A DNA stretch of 64,000 nt from Plantactinospora soyae (GCF_014874095.1 NZ_JADBEB010000001.1:2976001-3040000), one strand, 5' to 3'. Positions 8,612-18,139 are shown, numbered from the stretch's first letter. Numbers and translations are program-made. The notes: generated from the letters alone by a model not told the origin.

Positions 8612-9504
8612 CGGTACTCCACCGCCTCCCGGGTCAGTTCCATGTACGCCTCTTCCAGCGAGGCCCGCCGTGGAGTGAGTTCGTGTACGGCCACGCCGCC
8701 GGCCAGGGCGAGGTCGCCGACCGCCTCGGCGGTCAGCCCGGCGACCTGGAACAGGCCCGGGTCGACGCCGGTCACCTCCGCGCCCCGCGCGACGAGAAGC
8801 TCGGCCAGTTGGGTGGCGTTCGGCGAGCGCACCAGGACGCTGCCCACCGCGACCCGGGCGATCAGGTCCGCGACGGTGGTGTCGGCGAGCAGACGGCCCC
8901 GTCCGATGATCACCAGGTGTTCGGCCGTCACCGCCATCTCGCTCATCAGGTGGCTGGAGACCAGCACCGTACGGCCCTGCGCGGCCAGGTCCTTGAGCAG
9001 CGTGCGCACCCACAGCACCCCGTCCGGGTCGAGCCCGTTGACCGGCTCGTCCAGGATCACCACGGCAGGGTCACCGAGCAGCGCGGTGGCGACACCGAGC
9101 CGCTGGCCCATCCCGAGCGAGAAGCCGCCGGCCCGCCGGTGTGCCACACCGGCCAGGCCGACCGTGTCGAGCACCTCGTCGACCCGCCGCCTCGGGATGC
9201 CGTGGGTCTGGGCGAGTGCCAGCAGGTGGCTGTGGGCACTCCGTCCCCGGTGCACGCCCTTCGCGTCCAGCAGCGTGCCGACCTGGCACAGCGGCGCCGA
9301 GTGCTTCCGGTAGGGCAGACCGGCGACGGTCACCGTACCGGCGGTCGGTCGATCCAGTCCGACGATCATCCGCATGGTGGTGGACTTCCCGGCGCCGTTC
9401 GGGCCGAGGAACCCGGTGACCTGACCGGGCTTGACGGTGAACGACAGGTCGTCCACGGCGAGTGTGTCCCCATAGCGCTTCGTCAGCGCCCGTGCCTCAA
9501 TCAT
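8608..9504 (-). CDS. ABC transporter ATP-binding protein (DrrA/CcmA type)
   Basis: 298 residues. Walker A is GPNGAGKST (about 34-42), the signature reads SLGMGQ instead of LSGGQ, Walker B is VVILDEP and the H-loop is SSH. A C-terminal extension after about 215 is typical of ATPases paired with ABC-2 permeases. It is first of four genes (ATPase, permease, kinase, regulator) joined by overlaps or a 5-nt gap, so one mRNA is likely. The promoter should lie in 9505-9602, where no clear boxes were recognised. Confidence 0.95.
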   Translation of the reverse strand: MIEARALTKRYGDTLAVDDLSFTVKPGQVTGFLGPNGAGKSTTMRMIVGLDRPTAGTVTVAGLPYRKHSAPLCQVGTLLDAKGVHRGRSAHSHLLALAQTHGIPRRRVDEVLDTVGLAGVAHRRAGGFSLGMGQRLGVATALLGDPAVVILDEPVNGLDPDGVLWVRTLLKDLAAQGRTVLVSSHLMSEMAVTAEHLVIIGRGRLLADTTVADLIARVAVGSVLVRSPNATQLAELLVARGAEVTGVDPGLFQVAGLTAEAVGDLALAGGVAVHELTPRRASLEEAYMELTREAVEYR

Positions 9505-9602
9505 GGCCTCGACGCTAGGCAGGTCCGGGGCGGCTGCCGACCTCCCCGAGTCTGGTCGGCACCGCCCCGGCCTTACGCCTCAGGTCGTACGGCGTACCAC
9601 TG

Positions 9603-11414
9603 TCAGCGGGGGATCCGCCAGGTCAGGCCGTGGCCGTACGGGTAGCGGGTGCTCGTCGGGTCGCTCGGATCGGGCACGCTGACCGGCAGCTTGCCGCGGG
9701 GCGCGACCTGCCCGGTCAGCACCCGGGCCAGCGCCTCCATCGAGGAGCGGGTGTAACCGAAGGTCGCCACCTGGGTCGGTACGTCGTCGAAGTGACCGAC
9801 GTCGTACGCGTCCCGGACGGCGACCACCAGCACCGGCCGGCCGGTGGCGGCCAGCGCGTGCACCAGCTTCTGCTGGCGTCCACCCGGGTCCGTCACGGTG
9901 GTGTCGAAGGACTTTTGGGTCAGTACCACGGTCAGGTCGTTGGCCTGGGCCGCCGCCACCGCCTCGGCGATCTTCGCGTCGTTGGGAATCCCGGTCGGCA
10001 GGGTGCTGGTCCGGTTGCCCTGGGCGGCCAGTCCGGCGGCGAGCGTGCCGACGTTGTCGAAGGCGCTGGAGTTCCAGCCCGTCACCAGCACCGACCGGTC
10101 GGCCCGGCGCAGCGGCAGCAGCTTGGCGTCGTTGCGGAGCACGGTGACCGTACGGTCGGCGATCTTGCGTAGTTCCTGCTGGTGGGACGCCTGGCCGACG
10201 ACCCGCTCGGCGGTGGCCGGGTCCACCGGCTGGACACCGCCGAGTACGCCGCGCCGCTGCTTGAGGGTGAGGATCCGGCGTACGGACTGGTCGATCCGGG
10301 CCTCGGTCAGTTCACCGGTGCCGACCGCGCCGAGTACCGAACTGACCGCGAGGTCGAGGTTCGGCGGCATCAGCAGCAGGTCGGCGCCGGCCTTGAGGGC
10401 GAGTACCGGTACGCGGTCGTCGCCGTACTTCTGCCGTACCCCGGCCATGGCCAGCGAGTCGGTGACGACGACGCCCCGGAACCCGAGTTCCTCCCGGAGC
10501 AGCCCGGTGAGGATCGGCGGGGAGAGCGTGGCCGGATCGCCGGACGGGTCCAGCGACGGTACGACGATGTGCGCCGTCATCACGGTGTCCACCCCGGCGG
10601 CGATGGCGGCCCGGAACGGCGGTGCGTCCAGGCGCTGCCACTCGGCCCGGGTGTGGTGGATCACCGGCAGCGCGGTGTGGCTGTCGTCCCTGGTGTCGCC
10701 GTGTCCCGGGAAGTGCTTGGCGGCGACGGTCACTCCGGCGCCCTGCTGGAAGCCGACCACCTGGGCGGCGGTCATCCCGGCCACCAGCAGCGGGTCGCTG
10801 CCGAAGGAGCGGACTCCGATCACCGGGTTGGCCGGGTTGACGTTGACGTCGGCGGACGGGGCCCAGGCCTGTTGGATGCCGACCGCGCGCAGTTCCCGGC
10901 CGGTGATCCGGGCGGCGCTGTACGCGTCGACGAGGCTGCGGCCGGCGCCCAGCGCCATGTTGCCGGGGAAGAGGGTGGCCGGGGCGGGCAGCCGCTGCAC
11001 GATGCCGTGTTCCTGGTCGGTGGAGATGAGCAGCGGAATCCGGGGTTCGCTGGCGGCGGCAGCGGCCTGCAACCCGTTCGACAGGGTGGCGATCTGCCGG
11101 GGCGAGTCGAGGTTGTGCGACCAGGTGAAGTAGATGGCCCCGCCGAGGTGGTACTTGGCGACCACCTCGGCTCCGGTGGCGACGCCGTACGCCTGGCGGT
11201 TGGCGGCGGCGTCGGCCGCGCTCGGTTCGGTGGCGGAGCCGCCGTAGACGTAGGTGGAGAAGAGCTGGCCGACCTTCTCCGGCAGACTCATTCCGGCGAT
11301 CAGCCGGTCCACCGTGGAGGGTCTGGGAGAGCTGGCGGCCTGGGCGGGTGGGCTCATCCCTCCGGCGGCCAGCAGAACGGATGTGACGATCGCTGCCAGT
11401 GGCCGGATCCGCAT
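9603..11414 (-). CDS. Secreted glycoside hydrolase family 3, NagZ-like beta-N-acetylglucosaminidase
   Basis: 603 residues. A signal peptide ends near AQA|AS (26). The TIM barrel has the NagZ hallmark KHFPGHG (233-239) with the Asp244-Ser-His246 general acid/base dyad, and nucleophile Asp319 in VVVTDSLAM. A C-terminal alpha/beta domain (about 395-600) follows. This class removes GlcNAc from muropeptides or related glycans; export points to extracellular cell-wall turnover. ATG 11414 has SD GGAGG four bases away, so the longer open frame upstream is not used. It is divergent from a secreted serine hydrolase, a pairing that suggests joint muropeptide processing. Confidence 0.92.
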   Translation of the reverse strand: MRIRPLAAIVTSVLLAAGGMSPPAQAASSPRPSTVDRLIAGMSLPEKVGQLFSTYVYGGSATEPSAADAAANRQAYGVATGAEVVAKYHLGGAIYFTWSHNLDSPRQIATLSNGLQAAAAASEPRIPLLISTDQEHGIVQRLPAPATLFPGNMALGAGRSLVDAYSAARITGRELRAVGIQQAWAPSADVNVNPANPVIGVRSFGSDPLLVAGMTAAQVVGFQQGAGVTVAAKHFPGHGDTRDDSHTALPVIHHTRAEWQRLDAPPFRAAIAAGVDTVMTAHIVVPSLDPSGDPATLSPPILTGLLREELGFRGVVVTDSLAMAGVRQKYGDDRVPVLALKAGADLLLMPPNLDLAVSSVLGAVGTGELTEARIDQSVRRILTLKQRRGVLGGVQPVDPATAERVVGQASHQQELRKIADRTVTVLRNDAKLLPLRRADRSVLVTGWNSSAFDNVGTLAAGLAAQGNRTSTLPTGIPNDAKIAEAVAAAQANDLTVVLTQKSFDTTVTDPGGRQQKLVHALAATGRPVLVVAVRDAYDVGHFDDVPTQVATFGYTRSSMEALARVLTGQVAPRGKLPVSVPDPSDPTSTRYPYGHGLTWRIPR

Positions 11415-11546
11415 GACGCCTCCAAGGTAGGCCATCTGCCACCATAAATTAGTCGCCTCGGCGGCATCTGGCAACAAACTTCCCTGTGCTTGTGCATAGC
11501 GAAGGAAAGCTTCATGCTTGTCGGTACCTGGCAGGGAGGTGCGGCG
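11415..11546. promoter_or_regulatory. Divergent promoter region of nagZ-like and serine hydrolase genes
   Basis: 132 nt, locally AT-richer than the genes (accataaattagtc, aaacttccctg, gaaagcttcatg). It contains near-repeats gccatctgcca and ggcatctggca and the AAGCTT palindrome core. A shared regulator is plausible; no site can be assigned to a named factor. Confidence 0.45.
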
Positions 11547-13412
11547 ATGCGTCGTCGACGGATCAGCACAGGCGTCACCGGCAGTGGAGCAGGGATCCTG
11601 GTCCTGGTCACGGTTCTGACCGCGGCCACCCCGGCCGTGGCCGGGCCCGACGTCGGGCAGGGGATCGTGCGCAACGCCGAGGCGAAGTACGAGATCGCGC
11701 CGACCGGGTGGAAGACCGGCCCGCCGGCCGTCGACCCGAGCGACATCCGGTTCGCGCGCCGCACCCTGCGCACCGGCACCCCGCAGCAGGTGGGACTGCT
11801 TCCCGAGTACGTCGACCGGCTGCGCACCGACGCCGAGGCGTACCTCGCGCCGACACCCGACCATCCCAACTTCCCGACCTACGCCGGCGCGGTACTGCTC
11901 GCCGCCAAGGACGGGGTGGTGGTCCGGCACGACGCGATCGGTACGGCGGTCAAGTACAGCGCCGTCGGCCCGGCTCCCGGCCGGATCGGGGTCGAGTTGC
12001 CGGCCGACGAGCAGATTCCGATGCGCCCCGACACGATCTTCGACCTCGCCTCGATCTCCAAGCTGTTCACCACCGTGGTGGCCCTCCGGCAGGTCGAGCG
12101 CGGCACGATCGACCTGAACGCGCCGGTGGTCCGGTACCTGCCCGAGTTCGCCGCCGGTGGCAAGGAGGCGGTGACCGTACGGATGCTGCTCACCCACACC
12201 GGTGGGCTACCGTCCTTCGCACCACTGTGGAGCGCGTACCCGACGCCGGAGCAGCGCCGGGCCGCCGCCCTGGCCACCCCGTTCGCCGCCGGTGCCAGCC
12301 CCGGCAACCAGTACGTCTACTCCGACCTCGGGCTGATCGCACTCGGCGTACTGGTGGAACGGGTCACCGGCCGACCGCTGGCCGAACTGGTCGCGACCGA
12401 GGTGACCGGGCCGCTGCGGATGGTCGACACCGGCTACAACCCGGCACCGTCGGTCCGGCACCGGATCGCGGCGACCGAGTACCAGCCGTACGCCGACCGG
12501 GGCATGGTCTGGGGCGAGGTGCACGACGAGAACGCCTGGGCGCTGGACGGGGTGGCCGGGCACGCCGGTCTCTTCTCCACCGCCGCCGACCTGGCGATCT
12601 TCTGCCAGATGCTGCTGAACGGCGGGGAGTACCGGGGTGCCAGGATCCTCGCCGAGTCCACCGTCCGGACCATGCTGGTCAACTACAACTCGGAGCTGGA
12701 GAGCCGCTACCCGGACAGCGACCGGGGACTGGGCTTCGAGCTGAACAAGCACGGCTACATGGGCCCGCTCGCCTCCCCGGTCACCTTCGGGCACACCGGA
12801 TTCACCGGCACGTCGATCGTGATCGACCCGCTGACCCACACCTTCCTGATCCTGCTGACCAACCGGGTACACCCGGACCGGGCCTGGGGCACCAACACCG
12901 TCGCCCGGCGAGCGCTGGCCCGCGACCTGGCGTACGCGATGCCGGTTCGGCCACCGCTGGGCGGCACCGCCTGGCGCGCGGACGACCGCGACGGCGGCAG
13001 CGTCACCCTGACCGCGCCGCTGCGTCGCGCCGCCGGCCGCGCGGCGGTCGCCAGCTTCCAACTCTGGTACGACACCGAGCCGCGCTACGACGTTCTGCAC
13101 TTCCAGGCCTCGGCCGACAATGGTCAGACCTGGAGCCCGGTCGACGTGACGTTCGTCGGAGTGGGCGAGGGCTGGACCGCCGAGGGCTCGGTCACCGGAT
13201 ACGGCGGACGGCGCTGGTGGCAGGCGTTCGCCGATCTGCCGACCGGCACCACCGACCTGCGCTGGAGCTACGCCACCGACGCCACCTCGCGAGGCCGCGG
13301 CGTGTACGTCGACCGCCTGCTCGTCGCCGGCACGAACGGACTGCTCTTCCACGGCGAAGCCGCCGACGCCACCCGCTTCGTCCCGACCGGCTGGACCCCC
13401 GCCCGCCAGTAG
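11547..13412 (+). CDS. Secreted serine hydrolase (beta-lactamase/PBP family, S12-like)
   Basis: 621 residues. The signal peptide spans about 1-33 (VAG|PD). The penicillin-recognising domain has the nucleophile motif S169-I-S-K172, a tyrosine motif Y258-S-D and a third motif HTG near residue 415, as in DD-peptidases and class C esterases. A beta-sandwich-like C-terminal domain (about 490-621) is added, probably for surface or glycan binding. ATG 11547 is preceded by GGGAGG with 7-nt spacing; upstream ATGs at 11490 and 11514 would only lengthen the n-region. Its divergent partner is a NagZ-like enzyme. The exact substrate (peptide stem, ester or beta-lactam) cannot be read from the sequence. 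Confidence 0.9.
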   Translation: MRRRRISTGVTGSGAGILVLVTVLTAATPAVAGPDVGQGIVRNAEAKYEIAPTGWKTGPPAVDPSDIRFARRTLRTGTPQQVGLLPEYVDRLRTDAEAYLAPTPDHPNFPTYAGAVLLAAKDGVVVRHDAIGTAVKYSAVGPAPGRIGVELPADEQIPMRPDTIFDLASISKLFTTVVALRQVERGTIDLNAPVVRYLPEFAAGGKEAVTVRMLLTHTGGLPSFAPLWSAYPTPEQRRAAALATPFAAGASPGNQYVYSDLGLIALGVLVERVTGRPLAELVATEVTGPLRMVDTGYNPAPSVRHRIAATEYQPYADRGMVWGEVHDENAWALDGVAGHAGLFSTAADLAIFCQMLLNGGEYRGARILAESTVRTMLVNYNSELESRYPDSDRGLGFELNKHGYMGPLASPVTFGHTGFTGTSIVIDPLTHTFLILLTNRVHPDRAWGTNTVARRALARDLAYAMPVRPPLGGTAWRADDRDGGSVTLTAPLRRAAGRAAVASFQLWYDTEPRYDVLHFQASADNGQTWSPVDVTFVGVGEGWTAEGSVTGYGGRRWWQAFADLPTGTTDLRWSYATDATSRGRGVYVDRLLVAGTNGLLFHGEAADATRFVPTGWTPARQ

Positions 13413-13484
13413 CGCCGCGTTCTGGGCCCATGATTCGAGCGGAACATCCGGCGGGTCAGGTACCGGATTCGGTCATCGATCGGT

Positions 13485-13515
13485 GCCGCCGCGCGGAGCG
13501 CGGATGCGCGGCGGC
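13485..13515 (+). terminator. GC-rich hairpin after serine hydrolase
   Basis: GCCGCCGCGC pairs with GCGCGGCGGC around an 11-nt loop, 72 nt past the stop at 13412. No T-run. Apart from this, 13413-13654 shows no gene. Confidence 0.5.
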
Positions 13516-13654
13516 GGCCCGTGCCGAGTTGGGGAGTCCACAGCTGGACTGGTAGGCGTACCGGCACGAGACGTCCGGCCCGGTGTGCGCGGGCGGTCCG
13601 GCGGCGCCGGGTCGACGGTCGCCCTCGGGTGACGTGGTTTGCGATGATCTCGCT

Positions 13655-14776
13655 GTGACGCAGACCTGGGTGACGGCTGAGGACATCGATGAGGCACGGG
13701 CGCGATTCGAACGTGACCTGGGCTGGGTGCGGCCCGTGCTGCACGGGATCGGGTTCGCTCCGACGACGACCGGCGGTCAGGACAGCGACGGAGAGCCGGT
13801 TGCCGGAGATGGCAAGCCGGTCGTCACGGAGGTCGACGGAGAGATCCAGTTCGTCCGGGTGAACGAGCGGGCCCACGTGCTGCCCGCCGCGGTACTGGCC
13901 ACGGTCGTGGGCTGGCACGGATCCACCGGCTCGGTGCGGCTCGACCGGGACCAGCTCGCGGCGGCGATCGAACTGCTGGCGCCGGCCGAGGCGCGCCGGG
14001 AGGTCGAGCACCCGAACCTGCGGATCTGGCGTGACGTGCATCGCTGGGGGTGGGACGGCGGCGCGCTGATCGCGGTCTTCGACGCCGACCCCGACGCGCC
14101 GACCGACGACCCGTACGTCCGCGCGCTGCGCGAGGTGGTCGCGTCGGGTCGGCAGGCCGTACCGGCGGGAGAGGTACGAAGCTGGCCCCCGCCGGGCACC
14201 GACGGCCACCCGCTCCAGGCCCGGTGGGACGCCCAGTGGCCGGGGGTGCCGCCGATCAGTCACGACCTGAGGGGGTTGGGCGATCACTGGGTACGCTTCC
14301 ACACCCTGCCCGAGGCCAAGCGTCATCCGGACACCGACGACGAGTACGCGACAGTCCTGCACCGGCACAACGCGCTGCTCGACGAGCTCCGTGGCGAGGT
14401 CTCGGAGTTGCAGGTGATCACGCTTGAGCTGGCCGGTACGCCGGTGCCGCGCCGCCGGACGCCACTGCTGGCGGAACTGCTGCCCGAGGCGGAGTGCTGG
14501 TCGGTGCTCTCCTGGCCGCACCTGGAGCCGGAACTCTTCTTCGCGCACGCCTACGTCAACCACATCGCCTGGCAGCCTGGCTGGCTGGATCAACTGCTCC
14601 GTGAGGTCGCCGACGACAAGGCGGCGTACGTGATCGTCGCCCCGACCGACCTGTCCTGGCTCTACGCCCCGTACGACGGCGGCGCCGACGTACTGCTCCG
14701 CACTGCGGCGGCACGGGACGAGCTACGCGAACGGCACAGCGACTGGCTGTCCGGCCAGATCGCCGCCGCCCGCTGA
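13655..14776 (+). CDS. Conserved protein of unknown function, DUF3885-like C-terminus
   Basis: 373 residues, cytoplasmic, no membrane helix. The C-terminal stretch SWLYAPYDGGADVLL followed by RDELRERHSDWLS resembles a motif I associate with DUF3885-type proteins of actinomycetes; this is from memory and weak. The middle holds ELFFAHAYVNHIAWQPGW. There is no catalytic motif I recognise. GTG 13655 is chosen as the first start that leaves the conserved-looking region intact; no SD is present and GATGAT lies 6 nt upstream, so a leaderless start is possible. It ends at a palindromic repeat shared with valS. Confidence 0.75.
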   Translation: MTQTWVTAEDIDEARARFERDLGWVRPVLHGIGFAPTTTGGQDSDGEPVAGDGKPVVTEVDGEIQFVRVNERAHVLPAAVLATVVGWHGSTGSVRLDRDQLAAAIELLAPAEARREVEHPNLRIWRDVHRWGWDGGALIAVFDADPDAPTDDPYVRALREVVASGRQAVPAGEVRSWPPPGTDGHPLQARWDAQWPGVPPISHDLRGLGDHWVRFHTLPEAKRHPDTDDEYATVLHRHNALLDELRGEVSELQVITLELAGTPVPRRRTPLLAELLPEAECWSVLSWPHLEPELFFAHAYVNHIAWQPGWLDQLLREVADDKAAYVIVAPTDLSWLYAPYDGGADVLLRTAAARDELRERHSDWLSGQIAAAR

Positions 14777-14781
14777 GGGAG

Positions 14782-14839
14782 GTGTTAGGAAGGGGCCCTT
14801 CTTCTACAGAAAACGATAGGAAGGGGCCCTTCCTTACAC
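14782..14839. repeat. GGGCCC interspersed palindromic repeat, copy A
   Basis: A 58-bp element with inverted arms (gtgttaggaaggggccctt / aaggggcccttccttacac) around an AT-richer centre (ctacagaaaacgat). Each arm holds the odd palindrome GAAGGGGCCCTTC. It fills the gap between convergent stops at 14776 (+) and 14843 (-) and can form a strong stem in either transcript, so it probably ends both. Related copies are at 18140, 46565 and 61995. Confidence 0.85.
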
Positions 14840-14842
14840 CGG

Positions 14843-17455
14843 TCAGAAGGCGCAGGCGATGACGAGTTCCGGGGTGCGGTCGGGGAGGAAGTCGAGTTTG
14901 GTGATCCGGCCGGCGGCGCGCAGGTCGCCGGAGATGGTCGCGATCTTCTCCAGCATCGCGGCCGGGCCGAGTGCCTCGGCCAGGGGCACCTCGGTCCGCA
15001 TCGAGAGCTTGCGTTCGGACTTTGCTCGGCGGATCTGGGTCAGCGCGGCGCCGGCCAGATCCAGGAGGGTCGGATCGCCGTCGGCGGCCACCCGCTGGAT
15101 CTCGTACGTCGTCGGCCACGGCGAGCGGTGCACCGAGCCGTACCGCCACCACGACCAGACCTCCTCGGTGACGTACGGCAGGAACGGGGCGAACAGTCGC
15201 AGTTGGACGGAGAGGGCGGCGGCGAGCGCGGCGCGGGCGGAATCGGCACCCGGCCCCTCCCCGTAGGCCCGCCCCTTCACCAACTCGATGTAGTCGTCGC
15301 AGAACTTCCAGAAGAAGGTCTCGGCGGCCTGTAGCGCGTCGGTGTGGTCGTACCGGTCGAAGGCGGCGGTCGCGTTCGCGGCGACAGCGGAGAGTGCGGC
15401 GAGCATCGACCGGTCCAGCGGCTCGGTCGCGGGGGCCCGGAGTGCGTCGGCGGCGCCCAGGCCGAGGGCGAACTTCGACGCGTTGAGCAGTTTGGTGGCC
15501 AATCGGCGACCGATCCGGATCTGACCCGGGTCGAAGGCCAGGTCGGTGCCGGGCCGGCCGCTCGCCGCCCAGTACCGGACCGCGTCCGGGCCGTTCTCCT
15601 CCAGCAGCGCCAGCGGGGTCTGGACGTTCCCCTTGGACTTGGACATCTTCTTGCGGTCCGGGTCGAGGATCCAGCCGGAGAGCACCGCGTCCCGCCAGGG
15701 CAGCACCCCGGCTTCGAGGTGCGCCCGGACCACGGTCGAGAACAACCAGGTACGGATGATCTCCTGGCCCTGGGGGCGGAGGTCCATCGGGAAGACCCGG
15801 GTGAACAGGTCGGGATCGTCGTGCCAACCACCGACGATCTGCGGCGACAGTGACGAGGTGGCCCAGGTGTCCATGACGTCCGGATCCGCCATGAAACCAC
15901 CCGGTTGACCGCGCTGTGATTCGTCGTAGCCGGCCGGGCTGTCGGAAGTCGGGTCGATGGGCAGCAGTGCGAGTTCCGGCGTGAGAGGCTGGGCGTAGTC
16001 CGGCTCGCCAGCGTCGTCGAGCCGGTACCAGATCGGAAACGGCACCCCGAAATAGCGCTGCCGGCTGATCAGCCAGTCCCCGGTCAGGCCGCTCACCCAG
16101 TGCTCGTAGCGGTGCCACATGTGCTCCGGCACCCAGTTCAGCTCCCGCCCCCGGGCGAGCAGTTCGGCCCGAAGTTCGGTGTCCCGACCGCCGTTGCGCA
16201 GGTACCACTGCCGGGTCGAGATGATCTCCAGTGGGCTGTCGCCCCGCTCGTAGAACTTCACCGGGTGGGTCACCGGCTTCGGTTCGCCGATCAGGTCGCC
16301 GGACTCGGTGAGCAACTCCACGATCCGCCGCCGGGCCGCGTTCACCCGCAGGCCGGCAAGCTCGGCGTACCGGATCGGATCGACCTCGGCCGGCGGGTCC
16401 GGGAGCAGCCGTCCGTCCCGGCCGATCACCACCCGGGTGGGCAGGCGCAACTCCCGCCACCAGGTCACGTCGGCCAGGTCCCCGAAGGTGCAGGTCATCA
16501 CGAGACCACTGCCCTTCGCCGGGTCGGCCAGCGGATGCGCGTACACCGTCACCTCGGCGCCGAACAGCGGCGTGCGGACCCGGCCGCCGACCAGATCGGC
16601 GTACCGCTCGTCGTCCGGGTGGCAGACCAGCGCCACGCAGCCGGGCAGCAGTTCGGGGCGGGTGGTCTCGACGTGGACGTACCGCTGGTCGCGGTCGGGA
16701 CCCGGGGCCGGCGGAGTGCCGACGCTGCCGGGACCGGGCGCCACCACCTCGAACCGGATCCGGTGGTACGCCCCCGGGCGCTCCCGGTCCTCCAACTCGG
16801 CCTGGGCCACCGCCGTACCGAAGCCGACGTCCCAGAGCGCCGGTGCCTCGGCCGTGTACGCCTCACCCCGGGCCAGGTTGCCCAGGAAGGCCCGCTGCGA
16901 GGTGGCCCGGGCCCGGTCCCCGATCGTGGTGTACGTCAGCGACCAGTCCACCGACAGCCCGAGCTGCCGCCACAGCGCCTCGAAGACCTGCTCGTCCTCG
17001 GCGGTCAGCCGGGCGCACAGCTCCACGAAGTTGCGTCGGGAGATCGGTGTCGGCGTCTTGCGGGCCGCCTCGCTGACCGGTCGTTCCGGCGGCTGCCACT
17101 GCGGGGCGTACGGCAGGGTCGGGTCACACGAGACGCCGTACACGTTCTGCACCCGGCGCTCGGTGGGCAACCCGTTGTCGTCCCAGCCCATCGGGTAGAA
17201 GACCGTCCGGCCGCGCATCCGCTGGAACCGGGCCACCGTGTCGGTGTGGGTGTACGAGAAGACGTGCCCCATGTGCAGCTCGCCCGATACGGTCGGCGGA
17301 GGGGTGTCGATCGAGTACACGTCCGAACGGCTCTTCGAGCGGTCGAACGCGTACGTGCCCTCCTCCTGCCAGCGGTGTGCCCACTTCTCCGCCAAGCCGT
17401 CCAGGCTCGGCCGCTCGGGGACACCGGCGCGCTGGTACCGGTCCGTATCCGTCAT
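14843..17455 (-). CDS. valS: Valine--tRNA ligase
   Basis: 870 residues. Class I aminoacyl-tRNA synthetase: the HIGH motif appears as HMGH (about 61-64) in PPPTVSGELHMGHVFSY, and KMSKS as KKMSKSKGNV. The editing domain and anticodon-binding domain follow in order. It charges tRNA-Val. The protein ends in ITKLDFLPDRTPELVIACAF without the long C-terminal coiled coil of E. coli-type ValS, matching the shorter ValS type found in actinomycetes. ATG 17455 opens directly into conserved N-terminal sequence. No T-box or attenuator is visible upstream; 54 nt separate it from the gene at 17510. Confidence 0.96.
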   Translation of the reverse strand: MTDTDRYQRAGVPERPSLDGLAEKWAHRWQEEGTYAFDRSKSRSDVYSIDTPPPTVSGELHMGHVFSYTHTDTVARFQRMRGRTVFYPMGWDDNGLPTERRVQNVYGVSCDPTLPYAPQWQPPERPVSEAARKTPTPISRRNFVELCARLTAEDEQVFEALWRQLGLSVDWSLTYTTIGDRARATSQRAFLGNLARGEAYTAEAPALWDVGFGTAVAQAELEDRERPGAYHRIRFEVVAPGPGSVGTPPAPGPDRDQRYVHVETTRPELLPGCVALVCHPDDERYADLVGGRVRTPLFGAEVTVYAHPLADPAKGSGLVMTCTFGDLADVTWWRELRLPTRVVIGRDGRLLPDPPAEVDPIRYAELAGLRVNAARRRIVELLTESGDLIGEPKPVTHPVKFYERGDSPLEIISTRQWYLRNGGRDTELRAELLARGRELNWVPEHMWHRYEHWVSGLTGDWLISRQRYFGVPFPIWYRLDDAGEPDYAQPLTPELALLPIDPTSDSPAGYDESQRGQPGGFMADPDVMDTWATSSLSPQIVGGWHDDPDLFTRVFPMDLRPQGQEIIRTWLFSTVVRAHLEAGVLPWRDAVLSGWILDPDRKKMSKSKGNVQTPLALLEENGPDAVRYWAASGRPGTDLAFDPGQIRIGRRLATKLLNASKFALGLGAADALRAPATEPLDRSMLAALSAVAANATAAFDRYDHTDALQAAETFFWKFCDDYIELVKGRAYGEGPGADSARAALAAALSVQLRLFAPFLPYVTEEVWSWWRYGSVHRSPWPTTYEIQRVAADGDPTLLDLAGAALTQIRRAKSERKLSMRTEVPLAEALGPAAMLEKIATISGDLRAAGRITKLDFLPDRTPELVIACAF

Positions 17456-17509
17456 TGGCCGATGGTACGGGAGGCAACCCTCCGACCAGCACCGATTTCC
17501 CGCCGCCGG

Positions 17510-18079
17510 TCATCCGGCCCCGGGCGACTCCACGGGCCAGTTCCCCGACAGGTACCGCGCGACGAGGGCGGCGTGCGACAGCGGCGTACCCAGATCCGAC
17601 ACGTCCCCGTTGGTGGTGTAGTCCAGCAGCACCACGTCACGGTCGACGCTGATCCGGCGCAGTTCGGCGACCAGGTCGGCGGCGGGGTTCTCCAGGATCC
17701 ACCGGTACGTCGGCAGGTAGACGCTCCGCCTCGCCTCCTCGTACGCCAGCAGCCGGTCGCCGGTCAGGCCGTTCCGGTGGCCACGCACCGCGCCGTGGCG
17801 GCGGACGGTCCGCTTCAGTCCCTTCATCGTCGTCACCCGCAGCCTGCCCGGGTCGACGTCGGCACCGTCGAACACCTTGAGCGCCTGCCAGATGCCCTCG
17901 ACGGATTCACCGGTGTCGCCGGGGCTGAACGGCACGGGAATGCCGCCGTGCGGATAGAACGGGCTCAGCCGGACCCAGGGTGCGGGCCCGCGCGAGGTCA
18001 CGTCGAGCACCAGGGCACCGCCTGCCGCCGCCTCGATCGCCACGGCCGACCGCCGTCGGCTCACCACCCGCACCGCCAC
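17510..18079 (-). CDS. Conserved actinobacterial protein of unknown function
   Basis: 189 residues, no signal or membrane segment. The distinctive stretch is WVRLSPFYPHGGIPVPFSPG followed by SVEGIWQALKVFDGADVD, reminiscent of families catalogued only as DUFs (possibly DUF6939; memory, unverified). A basic patch RLRVTTMKGLKRTVRRHG follows, then a helical C-terminus. GTG 18079 has GGGGGA six bases upstream. It precedes valS on the same strand by 54 nt and could be cotranscribed. No function is assigned. Confidence 0.8.
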   Translation of the reverse strand: MAVRVVSRRRSAVAIEAAAGGALVLDVTSRGPAPWVRLSPFYPHGGIPVPFSPGDTGESVEGIWQALKVFDGADVDPGRLRVTTMKGLKRTVRRHGAVRGHRNGLTGDRLLAYEEARRSVYLPTYRWILENPAADLVAELRRISVDRDVVLLDYTTNGDVSDLGTPLSHAALVARYLSGNWPVESPGAG

Positions 18080-18139
18080 CGTCGATCCCCCGTCTCCCGG
18101 TAACCCGTCCCCGGATGCTGCCGCACGGGTGTGACAGAG

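Noticed and set aside
11486-13555. 689-codon plus-strand ORF in another frame
   Set aside because: Overlaps the serine hydrolase out of frame and is Arg/Pro/Gly-rich without motifs.
14782-14839. CRISPR-like repeat
   Set aside because: Copies are isolated, palindromic and at gene ends; no spacers and no cas genes.
17456-17509. T-box or attenuator before valS
   Set aside because: The 54-nt gap is too short and shows no T-box sequence or specifier stem.
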